Origin: Deltaproteobacteria bacterium
Lineage (GTDB): Bacteria; Myxococcota; B64-G9
NCBI GenBank assembly: GCA_003647095.1
Contig: QMME01000108.1
Span: forward strand, 1-11,096
Direction: 5' to 3'
DNA: 11,096 nucleotides
Shown in pieces: positions 1-6,284 of this stretch; the first letter of the stretch is position 1; every line of letters begins with the position of its first letter. The translations under genes and the position numbers were made by a program. The notes under the pieces are model-generated. The model was not told the origin of the DNA, made no database searches, and saw only the letters and a program-made list of their open reading frames with translations.

Positions 1-8
1 CGACGAAC

Positions 9-57
9 CGCCTGGTCCACACGTCCGGGCGACCAACATTGCTTATAGGAGGACTTC
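9..57 (+). promoter_or_regulatory. metK leader with hairpin and Shine-Dalgarno; possible pseudoknot
   Basis: Bases 9-15 (CGCCTGG) pair with 25-31 (CCGGGCG) over seven pairs, one of them T-G, around a nine-base loop (16-24). Bases 15-18 (GTCC), at the hairpin top and 5' side of the loop, can also pair with GGAC at 51-54, which overlaps the strong ribosome binding site AGGAGGA (47-53). That is the layout of an H-type pseudoknot covering the Shine-Dalgarno. Small SAM or SAM/SAH riboswitches of this topology precede metK in other bacteria, but I do not recognise the conserved core of a known class. The leader may also be cut by the window edge. Seen: pairing and RBS. Inferred: any regulatory role. 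Confidence 0.3.
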
Positions 58-1227
58 ATGCAAAGGCGTGACTTCGTGTTCACTTCGGAATCGGTCACCG
101 AGGGTCATCCCGACAAGATGGCCGACCAGATCTCGGACGCCGTCCTGGATGCCCTGCTCACCCAGGATTCCAGTTCCCGGGTGGCCTGCGAGGCGCTCTT
201 GAAGACCGGCATGGTGCTCATAGCCGGGGAGATTACCACCCGGGGCTATGCCGACTTGCCGGAAATTGCTCGGTCAGTAGTCAAGGACATCGGCTACGAT
301 GACTCCTCGAAGGGCTTCGACTGGGAAACCTGCGCCATCCTTTCTTCCATTTACCACCAGTCGCCCGACATCGCCCAGGGGGTGAACCATGGCAACGGCC
401 TGCACAAGGAACAGGGTGCCGGGGACCAGGGGATGATGTTCGGTTACGCCACCCGGGAGACCGAGGAGCTCATGCCCACTCCCATCAGTCTGGCCCACAA
501 GCTGGTGCGGCGGCTGACCAGCAAGCGCAAGCGCGGCGATATCGCTTTCCTGCGTCCCGACGGCAAGACCCAGGTCAGCGTACGCTACCAGGAAGGTCGT
601 CCGGTGGCCGTGGACACCGTGGTGGTATCCACACAGCACGATCCCGACGTGAACCGCGACACCATCCGCGAGGCCGTCATCGAGGAAGTGATCAAGCCCG
701 TCGTTCCCGCCGCGCTGCTACACGGGGATACCGCCTTTCACGTCAATCCCACGGGTCGCTTCGTGCAAGGAGGCCCGGCCGCCGACGCCGGGCTTACCGG
801 TCGCAAGATCATCGTCGACACCTATGGTGGCTGGGCCCGTCACGGTGGCGGCTGCTTCTCCGGCAAGGACCCCAGCAAGGTGGATCGCTCTGCCGCCTAC
901 GCCGCTCGCTATGCCGCCAAGAACGTCGTCGCCGCCGGCCTGGCCGACGAGGTGGAGTTGCAGGTAGCCTACGCCATCGGCGTGGCCGAACCGGTATCGC
1001 TCATGGTCACCACCTTCGGCACCGGCAAGCTGCCCGACGACAAGATCGCCGGTCTGGTCAGGCAACAATTTCCCTTCCGGCCGGCCGATATCATCCGCGA
1101 GCTGGATCTATTGCGACCCATCTATCGCCAGACCTCGGTGGGGGGGCACTTCGGCCGCTCGGAAGAAGGCTTCACCTGGGAACGTACCGACCGGGCCGAG
1201 CAGCTCCGCTCCGCCGCCGGTCTCTGA
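58..1227 (+). CDS. metK: S-adenosylmethionine synthetase (methionine adenosyltransferase)
   Basis: Makes S-adenosylmethionine from ATP and L-methionine, releasing phosphate and pyrophosphate; cytoplasmic, usually a tetramer. The 389 residues match the usual bacterial length of about 384-400. The N-terminal motif TSESVTEGHPDK lies at residues 9-20, with the ATP and metal ligands H17 and D19. Family signature 1 (GAGDQGMMFGY) is at 120-130. Signature 2 is GGGCFSGKD at 263-271; Cys at its fourth position, where Ala is commoner, is allowed in the family. The phosphate-binding region DPSKVDRSAAY follows directly. The ATG at 58 is supported by AGGAGGA at 47-53 and by the family N-terminus. uppP starts 15 bases after the stop, so the two are probably co-transcribed. 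The reading frame is intact and the assignment is secure. Confidence 0.98.
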   Translation: MQRRDFVFTSESVTEGHPDKMADQISDAVLDALLTQDSSSRVACEALLKTGMVLIAGEITTRGYADLPEIARSVVKDIGYDDSSKGFDWETCAILSSIYHQSPDIAQGVNHGNGLHKEQGAGDQGMMFGYATRETEELMPTPISLAHKLVRRLTSKRKRGDIAFLRPDGKTQVSVRYQEGRPVAVDTVVVSTQHDPDVNRDTIREAVIEEVIKPVVPAALLHGDTAFHVNPTGRFVQGGPAADAGLTGRKIIVDTYGGWARHGGGCFSGKDPSKVDRSAAYAARYAAKNVVAAGLADEVELQVAYAIGVAEPVSLMVTTFGTGKLPDDKIAGLVRQQFPFRPADIIRELDLLRPIYRQTSVGGHFGRSEEGFTWERTDRAEQLRSAAGL

Positions 1228-1242
1228 GCCCGGTCGCCACCC

Positions 1243-2076
1243 ATGAATCTCTGGCAGGGAGCTGTCCTGGGAGTCGTCCAGGGCCTGACCGAATTCCTGC
1301 CCATCTCCTCCACTGCTCACCTGCGCGTGGTGCCGGCCTTGCTGGGCTGGCCCGATCCGGGAGCGGCATTTTCGGCGGTAATACAACTGGGGACCTTGCT
1401 GGCAGTGCTGGTGTACTTCGCCCGTGACCTGGGCCGAATGGCCCGGGCGCTGGTCCAGGGACTGTTGGCGGGACGGCCCTGGGAAGACGCACAGGCTCGC
1501 CTGGCGTGGATGATCCTGCTGGGAACAGTGCCCATCGGGGTGGCTGGATTGCTGGGCGAACACGCTATCGAAACCTGGTTGCGCTCGCTGTGGGTGGTGG
1601 CCGGGGCCCTGGTGGCACTGGCCCTGGTACTGGCACTGGCCGAGCGCCTGGGCCGGAGGAAGACCCGGCTGGGCGAGGCCGGCTGGCTGCAGGGACTGTC
1701 CATCGGCCTGGCGCAAACGCTGGCCCTGATTCCCGGGGTGTCGCGCTCGGGAGTGACCATCACCGCCGGTCTTTTCGCCGGACTGGAACGGGCCGATGCC
1801 GCCAGGTTCTCGTTCCTGCTCAGCGTGCCTGCGGTGGCCGCCTCGGGCCTCTACGAGGGCTACAAGCTGCTTGGTTCGGCCGCCCTGGCCGGAGTCGACT
1901 GGCCCAGCCTCCTGTTGGCCACATTTACAGCCGCGAGCAGCGGCTACCTGGCGGTTGCAGGCCTGATACGTTTCTTGCAGCGGCGCTCTACAATGGTGTT
2001 TGTCGTCTACCGGATCCTGCTGGGGGTTGCCATCCTGGCCCTGTGCGCAACTGGCACGCTCGATCCCCTGGCATAG
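1243..2076 (+). CDS. uppP: Undecaprenyl-diphosphate phosphatase (BacA/UppP family)
   Basis: Integral inner-membrane enzyme that dephosphorylates undecaprenyl diphosphate, recycling the lipid carrier for peptidoglycan and other envelope polymers; overproduction gives bacitracin resistance. The 277 residues are close to E. coli UppP (273). The (E/Q)xxxE motif is Q13-GLT-E17, followed by FLPISSTAH at 18-26. H26 corresponds to catalytic H30 of E. coli, and R168 in PGVSRSG (164-170) to R174. Several hydrophobic helices are visible, for example around 86-104, 115-133, 188-206, 223-243 and 251-270, as expected for an eight-helix fold with an inverted repeat. The first acidic residue is Gln here, which the family tolerates. 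The ATG at 1243 has no obvious Shine-Dalgarno; translation may be coupled to metK, whose stop is 15 bases upstream. Confidence 0.96.
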   Translation: MNLWQGAVLGVVQGLTEFLPISSTAHLRVVPALLGWPDPGAAFSAVIQLGTLLAVLVYFARDLGRMARALVQGLLAGRPWEDAQARLAWMILLGTVPIGVAGLLGEHAIETWLRSLWVVAGALVALALVLALAERLGRRKTRLGEAGWLQGLSIGLAQTLALIPGVSRSGVTITAGLFAGLERADAARFSFLLSVPAVAASGLYEGYKLLGSAALAGVDWPSLLLATFTAASSGYLAVAGLIRFLQRRSTMVFVVYRILLGVAILALCATGTLDPLA

Positions 2077-2112
2077 TGTTTACAGGGCGTTACTTTTTGT
2101 AATGTAGCGGCT

Positions 2113-2131
2113 ACTGGCAAGAAACGCCAGT
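2113..2131 (+). other. Small hairpin downstream of uppP
   Basis: ACTGGC (2113-2118) pairs perfectly with GCCAGT (2126-2131) around a seven-base loop, 37 bases after the uppP stop. A weaker five-pair hairpin with a T5 loop lies just before it (2089-2103). Neither is followed by a T-tract, so this is at most a weak or Rho-assisted end for the metK-uppP transcript. Confidence 0.25.
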
Positions 2132-2205
2132 GATACCAGTCGCTTGTTGCCGGCAGGAAGTCCGTTGTGGGATGGTGTATCGCCGGCATTGCTTTCTAGG
2201 GTGGG

Positions 2206-2219
2206 CAACCAGTTGGTTG
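2206..2219. repeat. Small inverted repeat upstream of the sigma-54-type promoter
   Basis: CAACC (2206-2210) and GGTTG (2215-2219) form a perfect five-base inverted repeat with the spacer AGTT. It lies roughly 100 bases upstream of the start site predicted from the -24/-12 element at 2289-2305, where enhancer-binding activators of sigma-54 commonly bind. Short repeats like this arise by chance, so an operator role is speculative. Confidence 0.2.
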
Positions 2220-2245
2220 GTGTAGGCCGGTGCACGTGTAACCCG

Positions 2246-2274
2246 TTGACTTTGAACGACAAGGTTGGTAACAT
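2246..2274 (+). promoter_or_regulatory. Possible sigma-70-type promoter for the TGase-like lipoprotein gene
   Basis: TTGACT (2246-2251) and TAACAT (2269-2274) are separated by exactly 17 bases, the optimal spacing. The -35 matches TTGACA at five of six positions and the -10 matches TATAAT at four of six. The ATG lies 76 bases downstream of the -10. It may be an alternative or an additional start to the sigma-54-type element at 2289-2305. Confidence 0.4.
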
Positions 2275-2288
2275 TACGCACCGCGCTA

Positions 2289-2305
2289 TTGGCACGGTTT
2301 ATGCT
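2289..2305 (+). promoter_or_regulatory. Probable sigma-54 (-24/-12) promoter
   Basis: TTGGCACGGTTTATGCT matches the RpoN consensus YTGGCACG-N4-TTGCW except for one base (A instead of the first T of TTGC). The invariant GG (2291-2292) and GC (2303-2304) are separated by exactly ten bases, as required. Transcription would begin near 2316, leaving about 35 bases of leader with GGAGGGG (2339-2345) before the ATG at 2351. Sigma-54 promoters need an AAA+ activator; none is encoded in the window. Functional use is inferred from the motif. Confidence 0.55.
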
Positions 2306-2350
2306 ATCTAAGCGGGCAAACCTGGCAAACTACTGACTGGAGGGGTTTCC

Positions 2351-4405
2351 ATGACAAAGAAGGTAATCGTTACATTGGTTGGTGCCATGCTGGCGCTGGT
2401 GGTTGCCGGTTGCGGCACGGAGGGGCAGCAGGTCGAGGATTGCTCGTTGTTGCCGGAGGGCAAGATCAAGCAGGAGTGCATCGACAAGTCTGCTCCCAAG
2501 GCCGATCGCTGGGACAGCCAGAACGATCCCCAACTGTTCGGGGTCGATCTCGAGTACCAGCTGGAGCAGTTGCCCACCTCGGGAGAGGCCGAGCGGGTTC
2601 CCTGGCCCTCGACCTACTGGCCCACCTACGAGGATTCGGTCAACGTCCGCTGGCAGGGTCAGGGTAAGTACTCGCCCTTGGAAAAGTACGATATGGCTTT
2701 CAATGGCTGGACGCCTCCCGAGGGCTTCGACAGCCTGGTTCCCTTCAAGGGCTGTGGCCAGGAATTCGACCAGGAGTACTACGACCAGCTGGGCCCGGCC
2801 GCCAAGTACTGGAGCAACAACCGTGGCAACAAGGCCATGCGCGACGCCTGGGACAAGGATGATTGTTCCGACAAGATCGAGACCTGGTGGGGGCTGTGCC
2901 ACGCCTGGACGCCGGCGGCCATCCTCGAGGACGAACCCCAGAGGGCGGTCACCTACAACGGCGTCACCTTCGAGGTCTCCGACATCAAGGCCCTGCTGAT
3001 CATGATGTACAACAACTCGGTCACCCGCTTCGTGGGGCGCCGTTGCAACCTGCGCACCGACAAGATCGAACGCGACGAGTTCGGGCGCATCGTGCAGAGT
3101 GAGTGTCGTGATGCCAACCCCGGCACCATGCACGTGCTGTTGGCCAACCTGCTGGGCCGTGACAAGCGTGCCTTTGCCGAGGACCGCACCATGAACTACG
3201 AGGTGTGGAATCAGCCCGTACGCGCCTTCGAGGTCAAGACCATGGAAGAAAAGACCGAGGCGGAGGCCGCCCAGCTCATCGACGAAAAATGCACTTCCGG
3301 TTGCGATCCCGAGGCCGACTCCTCCTGCCGACCCTGCGAGTATACCTGGGACGCCGATGCCCAGCGCTTCTTCTATGTGCAGACTGATGTCAAGTACATC
3401 ACCGAGTCCTCGCCTGATACCGAACCCAAACTGCCCAACATCGACTACTACACCCGTACCGATCACTACGCCTATATCCTGGAACTGGACGGTGAAGGCA
3501 ACATCATCGGTGGTGAGTGGCTGGACTTCAACGGCGGCGGTTATCCTTCCCGCTTCCGCAGCCAGATGGTACACCCGGATTTCTTCTGGTTGCCACTGCG
3601 AGCCGGCTGGCGTTCCAATCCTCATGCCGACCTGGAAAAGATTCACACCCTGTTGCGCATGAGCACCTCAGCCGAGCCGCACAACATGGGCGACGCCAAG
3701 GTCTTTCGCAGTACCGACCAGGTCGCCATCCCCGACGACGATCCCCGCGGGGCGGTGGCCACGGTGCAGGTGGACGAGGACATCACCATCGGCTCGCTCA
3801 AGGTGGCGGTCAAGATCTCTCATACCTACGTGGGCGATCTTACCCTGGTGTTGCGCCATGACGGCCAGGAAGCCGAGTTGCAGCGCAACGCCGGCGGCTC
3901 CACCCACGACATTGAAAAGACCTACGAGGTGGGTGAATTCAGCGGTTCGGCCCGGGGCACCTGGGAACTGTGGGTGGTTGACAATGCCGCCCGTGATACC
4001 GGCACCATCGACGAATTCGAGTTGACGGTGGTCGAAGCCTCCGGCGACGCTCCCAGCGAGGAGACTTTCTCCGCCGGCGGCACCGTCGACATTCCCGACA
4101 ACGATGATGACGGCATTACCGACACCATCGAGGTGTCCGGTTCGGGGGCGGTCAAGTCGCTCAAGGTGAAGGTCGATATCACCCACACCTGGATCAGCGA
4201 TCTAACCGTGGAACTGCGACACGGCACTGGCTCCTCGATGCTGCACAACCGCGAGGGTGACAGCTCTGACGATATCCACAAGACCTTCGTGGTCGACGAG
4301 TTCAACGGCTCCGAGAGCGGTGGCCAGTGGCAGCTGGTGATCGTCGATCACGCCAGGCAGGACGTGGGACAGCTCACCGGCTGGTCCCTGATCATCGGCC
4401 GCTGA
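2351..4405 (+). CDS. Lipoprotein with GP42/TGase-elicitor-like transglutaminase region and two P-domains
   Basis: Predicted lipoprotein of 684 residues. A short hydrophobic signal ends in the lipobox VAGC, with lipidated C21. The part at about 85-415 resembles the oomycete transglutaminase elicitor family (Phytophthora sojae GP42, with known relatives in Vibrio). The motif WWGLCHAWTPAA (179-190) would hold the nucleophile, C183. VWNQPVRAFEVKT (285-297) matches the Pep-13 peptide at nine of 13 positions, including the Trp (W286) and Pro (P289) essential for elicitor activity. H372 in TDHYAYILELD is a possible further catalytic residue. Ten other cysteines follow C21, four of them clustered at 314-329, suggesting disulfides outside the cytoplasm. 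Two P/Homo B domains follow (about 455-560 and 575-683). Family enzymes form Gln-Lys isopeptide bonds and need Ca2+; activity here is inferred. GGAGGGG (2339-2345) supports the ATG. The gene stands alone, between a candidate sigma-54 promoter and an intrinsic terminator. Confidence 0.85.
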   Translation: MTKKVIVTLVGAMLALVVAGCGTEGQQVEDCSLLPEGKIKQECIDKSAPKADRWDSQNDPQLFGVDLEYQLEQLPTSGEAERVPWPSTYWPTYEDSVNVRWQGQGKYSPLEKYDMAFNGWTPPEGFDSLVPFKGCGQEFDQEYYDQLGPAAKYWSNNRGNKAMRDAWDKDDCSDKIETWWGLCHAWTPAAILEDEPQRAVTYNGVTFEVSDIKALLIMMYNNSVTRFVGRRCNLRTDKIERDEFGRIVQSECRDANPGTMHVLLANLLGRDKRAFAEDRTMNYEVWNQPVRAFEVKTMEEKTEAEAAQLIDEKCTSGCDPEADSSCRPCEYTWDADAQRFFYVQTDVKYITESSPDTEPKLPNIDYYTRTDHYAYILELDGEGNIIGGEWLDFNGGGYPSRFRSQMVHPDFFWLPLRAGWRSNPHADLEKIHTLLRMSTSAEPHNMGDAKVFRSTDQVAIPDDDPRGAVATVQVDEDITIGSLKVAVKISHTYVGDLTLVLRHDGQEAELQRNAGGSTHDIEKTYEVGEFSGSARGTWELWVVDNAARDTGTIDEFELTVVEASGDAPSEETFSAGGTVDIPDNDDDGITDTIEVSGSGAVKSLKVKVDITHTWISDLTVELRHGTGSSMLHNREGDSSDDIHKTFVVDEFNGSESGGQWQLVIVDHARQDVGQLTGWSLIIGR
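3713..4402 (+). repeat. Tandem P/Homo B domains (protein-level repeat)
   Basis: Two copies of a P-domain of roughly 105 residues form the C-terminus of the lipoprotein. Both have the entry motif IPD (460-462 and 581-583). The first has SLKVAVKISHTYVGDLTLVL (482-501) and the second SLKVKVDITHTWISDLTVEL (603-622), followed by matching segments: EKTYEVGEFSGS / HKTFVVDEFNGS, WELWVVDNAARDTG / WQLVIVDHARQDVG and a final FELTV / WSLII strand. P-domains are calcium-binding jelly-roll modules normally found after subtilase or metalloprotease domains; no protease domain is visible here. The similarity suggests an old internal duplication. Confidence 0.85.
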
Positions 4406-4431
4406 AAGAACCCGGCGAGAAGATGAAGATG

Positions 4432-4463
4432 AAGCCCCGGCGCTCCGGCGCCGGGGCTTTTTT
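4432..4463 (+). terminator. Rho-independent terminator
   Basis: A perfect 12-pair GC-rich stem (4432-4443 with 4448-4459) closes a TCCG tetraloop and runs into six T residues (4458-4463), 26 bases after the stop of the TGase-like lipoprotein gene. The complementary strand has a short A/T flank as well (AA at 4432-4433), but not a clear T-run, so it terminates mainly the plus-strand transcript. The converging minus-strand gene ends at 4515. Confidence 0.92.
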
Positions 4464-4514
4464 CGTGGGCGGCGATGCTCATCACCGGGGTGCCGGTAAC
4501 GTGTCGGTAGCGGC

Positions 4515-6185
4515 TCAATAGTGAAATGTGGAACCGCCGATGAATTCCCGCAGGATGGAGTTTTGCGGCACGGCATCGGGGAAGATGCCCACGAACAGGG
4601 ACAGGAACTTCATCAACCGATGCACCTCGGGGTAGGCCGGGTCGTCCTGGGGAACCTCCAGCAGGAAGCGCTCGGCGTAGACCTTGAGAACCGCCGTCTC
4701 GTAGGGCAGGGCCGAGTTGAACATTTCGTCGGCGGATTCCTGGAAGGGGAAAATGTTGCGCTGCTCGCCGCGTTGCACCAGCGGCCAGATGCGCAGGGTC
4801 TCTGCCGCCGAGTAGCCGCGGTAGAGCCTATCGCGCACGGTGCGGCGCAGTAACCGGGCATCGCTGGTGTGAATGCGGTTGGTGTCGTCCAGGCACAGTT
4901 GGGTGAGTGCCGAGACGTAGATCTTGAACTTGGCTTCCGCCGGCACCTGGGAAGTGAGCCGGTCATTGAGACCGTGGATGCCCTCGACGATGAGGATGTC
5001 ACGCGAACCCAGCTTCATGGGTACCCATTTCTCTGCCGCAGCGCGCTTGCCGGTGTTGAAATTGAAGCGCGGGGTGAGTACCTCACGGCCATCCAGTAAC
5101 TCCACCAGGTGCTGATTGAACAGTTCCAAATCGATGGCCTCGATGGACTCGAAGTCGTAGTTGCCATCCTCGTCCAGGGGGGTGTCTTCGCGGTCCACGT
5201 AGTAGTTGTCTATTGACAGGCCTACCGGCTTCAGTCCGTTGACCTCGAGTTGAACCGAGAGCCGCTTGAGAAAGGTGGTCTTGCCGGAACTGGAGGGCCC
5301 GGCGATGAGTACCAGCCGGGCCCTTTCATTGCGGCGGCAGATGTTGTCGGCGATCTCGGCGATGCGCTTTTCGTGGAACCCCTCCGATACCCGGATGAGC
5401 TGGTTGATGCCGCCGTGGACGCATAGATGGTTGAGTTCACCGACATTGCTCAGCCCCAGTCGGTGGAGCATGTCCTTGGTGTCGCGGTGGATGGTGAACA
5501 GCTTGCGCTGGTTGCTGAGCGGCTGGGCCAGGGAGCTTGAGCCGTGCACCGTGGGCAGGCGTAGCACCAGCCCCGGTGAATAGTGTTCCACGCGAAAGTC
5601 GGTCAGTGATCCGGTTGCCGGGGGCAGGGGACCGTGCAGCACGTCGATGGTGCCACCCAGGCTGACCAGGCGGATGTTCTCGTGCCAGAACACCTGCAGC
5701 AAGGCTACCCGGTCCAGCATGTCACGATTGTTGAAACGTCGTATTGCCTCGCTCACTCCCAGGCGCTCGCGCTCGAAAGATACATCCTGTTCGACCAGCT
5801 GCCGCATCTGCTGCTCGATACGGTCGATGAAGCCCGCTTCCAGCTTCGGGCTGCCGGTCCACTCGAAGTAGGTGCCGTCCCCCAGCGATTGGCCCACCAC
5901 CAGGCGCACCTCGGGAAACAACAGGCGCACGGCCTCGCGCAGCAACAGGATGGCGCCGCGCCGATAGATTTCCAGGCCGGCGTCACTGGTTATGGATACC
6001 AGGCGGATGGAAGCACCATCGTACAATTGCGTGTCCAGCGACACCAGCCGATTGTCGACCAGGGCGCCGATGGGACGTTGCAGTCCGGCACTGGGATCGA
6101 GTCGTTCGGCCACCAGGGCCAGGGTAGTGGTGTCCCGGGGTACCTTGAGCGCTTTTCCTTCCAGTTCCACGTGTATGGTCTTCAT
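4515..6185 (-). CDS. TGS/SAD domain-containing nucleoside (uridine kinase-like) kinase
   Basis: Cytoplasmic 556-residue protein of the uridine-kinase-like family that carries threonyl-tRNA-synthetase-type accessory domains. A TGS-like beta-grasp domain occupies about 1-66 and a ThrRS/AlaRS second-additional-domain-like region about 70-235. The latter includes IDVLHGPLPPATG (180-192), where ThrRS has DLCRGP; the Cys is Leu here, so metal-dependent tRNA editing is unlikely. The kinase domain begins near 288 with the Walker A motif GPSSSGKT (296-303), then SIDNYYVDRED (324-334), YDFESIEAID (343-352), LIVEGIHGLN (398-407) and the lid-like stretch DRLYRGYSAAETLRIW (452-467). Relatives are annotated as nucleoside or uridine kinases; the true substrate cannot be read from the sequence. 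The ATG at 6185 has only a weak GGGA upstream. The gene stands alone, convergent with the lipoprotein gene and divergent from the secretin-N-like gene. Confidence 0.88.
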   Translation of the reverse strand: MKTIHVELEGKALKVPRDTTTLALVAERLDPSAGLQRPIGALVDNRLVSLDTQLYDGASIRLVSITSDAGLEIYRRGAILLLREAVRLLFPEVRLVVGQSLGDGTYFEWTGSPKLEAGFIDRIEQQMRQLVEQDVSFERERLGVSEAIRRFNNRDMLDRVALLQVFWHENIRLVSLGGTIDVLHGPLPPATGSLTDFRVEHYSPGLVLRLPTVHGSSSLAQPLSNQRKLFTIHRDTKDMLHRLGLSNVGELNHLCVHGGINQLIRVSEGFHEKRIAEIADNICRRNERARLVLIAGPSSSGKTTFLKRLSVQLEVNGLKPVGLSIDNYYVDREDTPLDEDGNYDFESIEAIDLELFNQHLVELLDGREVLTPRFNFNTGKRAAAEKWVPMKLGSRDILIVEGIHGLNDRLTSQVPAEAKFKIYVSALTQLCLDDTNRIHTSDARLLRRTVRDRLYRGYSAAETLRIWPLVQRGEQRNIFPFQESADEMFNSALPYETAVLKVYAERFLLEVPQDDPAYPEVHRLMKFLSLFVGIFPDAVPQNSILREFIGGSTFHY

Positions 6186-6284
6186 GACGTGGGAATCTAT
6201 CCCGCCACCGGCCGGTAAGCAAGCTCATAGCCGCCGCCTATTTTTCACTTGGTCGGAAAGTCGTCCGCTTGCTATCCTGGAGCA
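6186..6284. promoter_or_regulatory. Divergent intergenic region (kinase / envelope operon)
   Basis: These 99 bases separate two divergently transcribed genes and so must hold both promoters. On the plus strand TTGGTC (6249-6254) and TATCCT (6273-6278) are 18 bases apart, but TATCCT ends only six bases before the ATG at 6285, too close unless the transcript is nearly leaderless. No convincing minus-strand promoter is visible. I see no operator-like palindrome or terminator. Confidence 0.3.

Noticed and set aside
1108..1716. 202-residue open frame antisense to metK and uppP
   Set aside because: It spans the ends of two well-identified genes on the opposite strand. Its Gln/Pro/Ser-rich translation resembles no family.
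2330..3646. 438-residue open frame antisense to the TGase-like lipoprotein gene
   Set aside because: The plus-strand frame has a lipobox, an RBS, recognisable domains and a terminator. The antisense translation is low-complexity G/V/L-rich with no recognisable motif, as expected from a high-GC shadow.
6249..6284. Upstream TTG start for the secretin-N-like gene
   Set aside because: It would put 12 polar residues before the signal peptide. The ATG at 6285 gives a normal signal sequence and follows GGAG.
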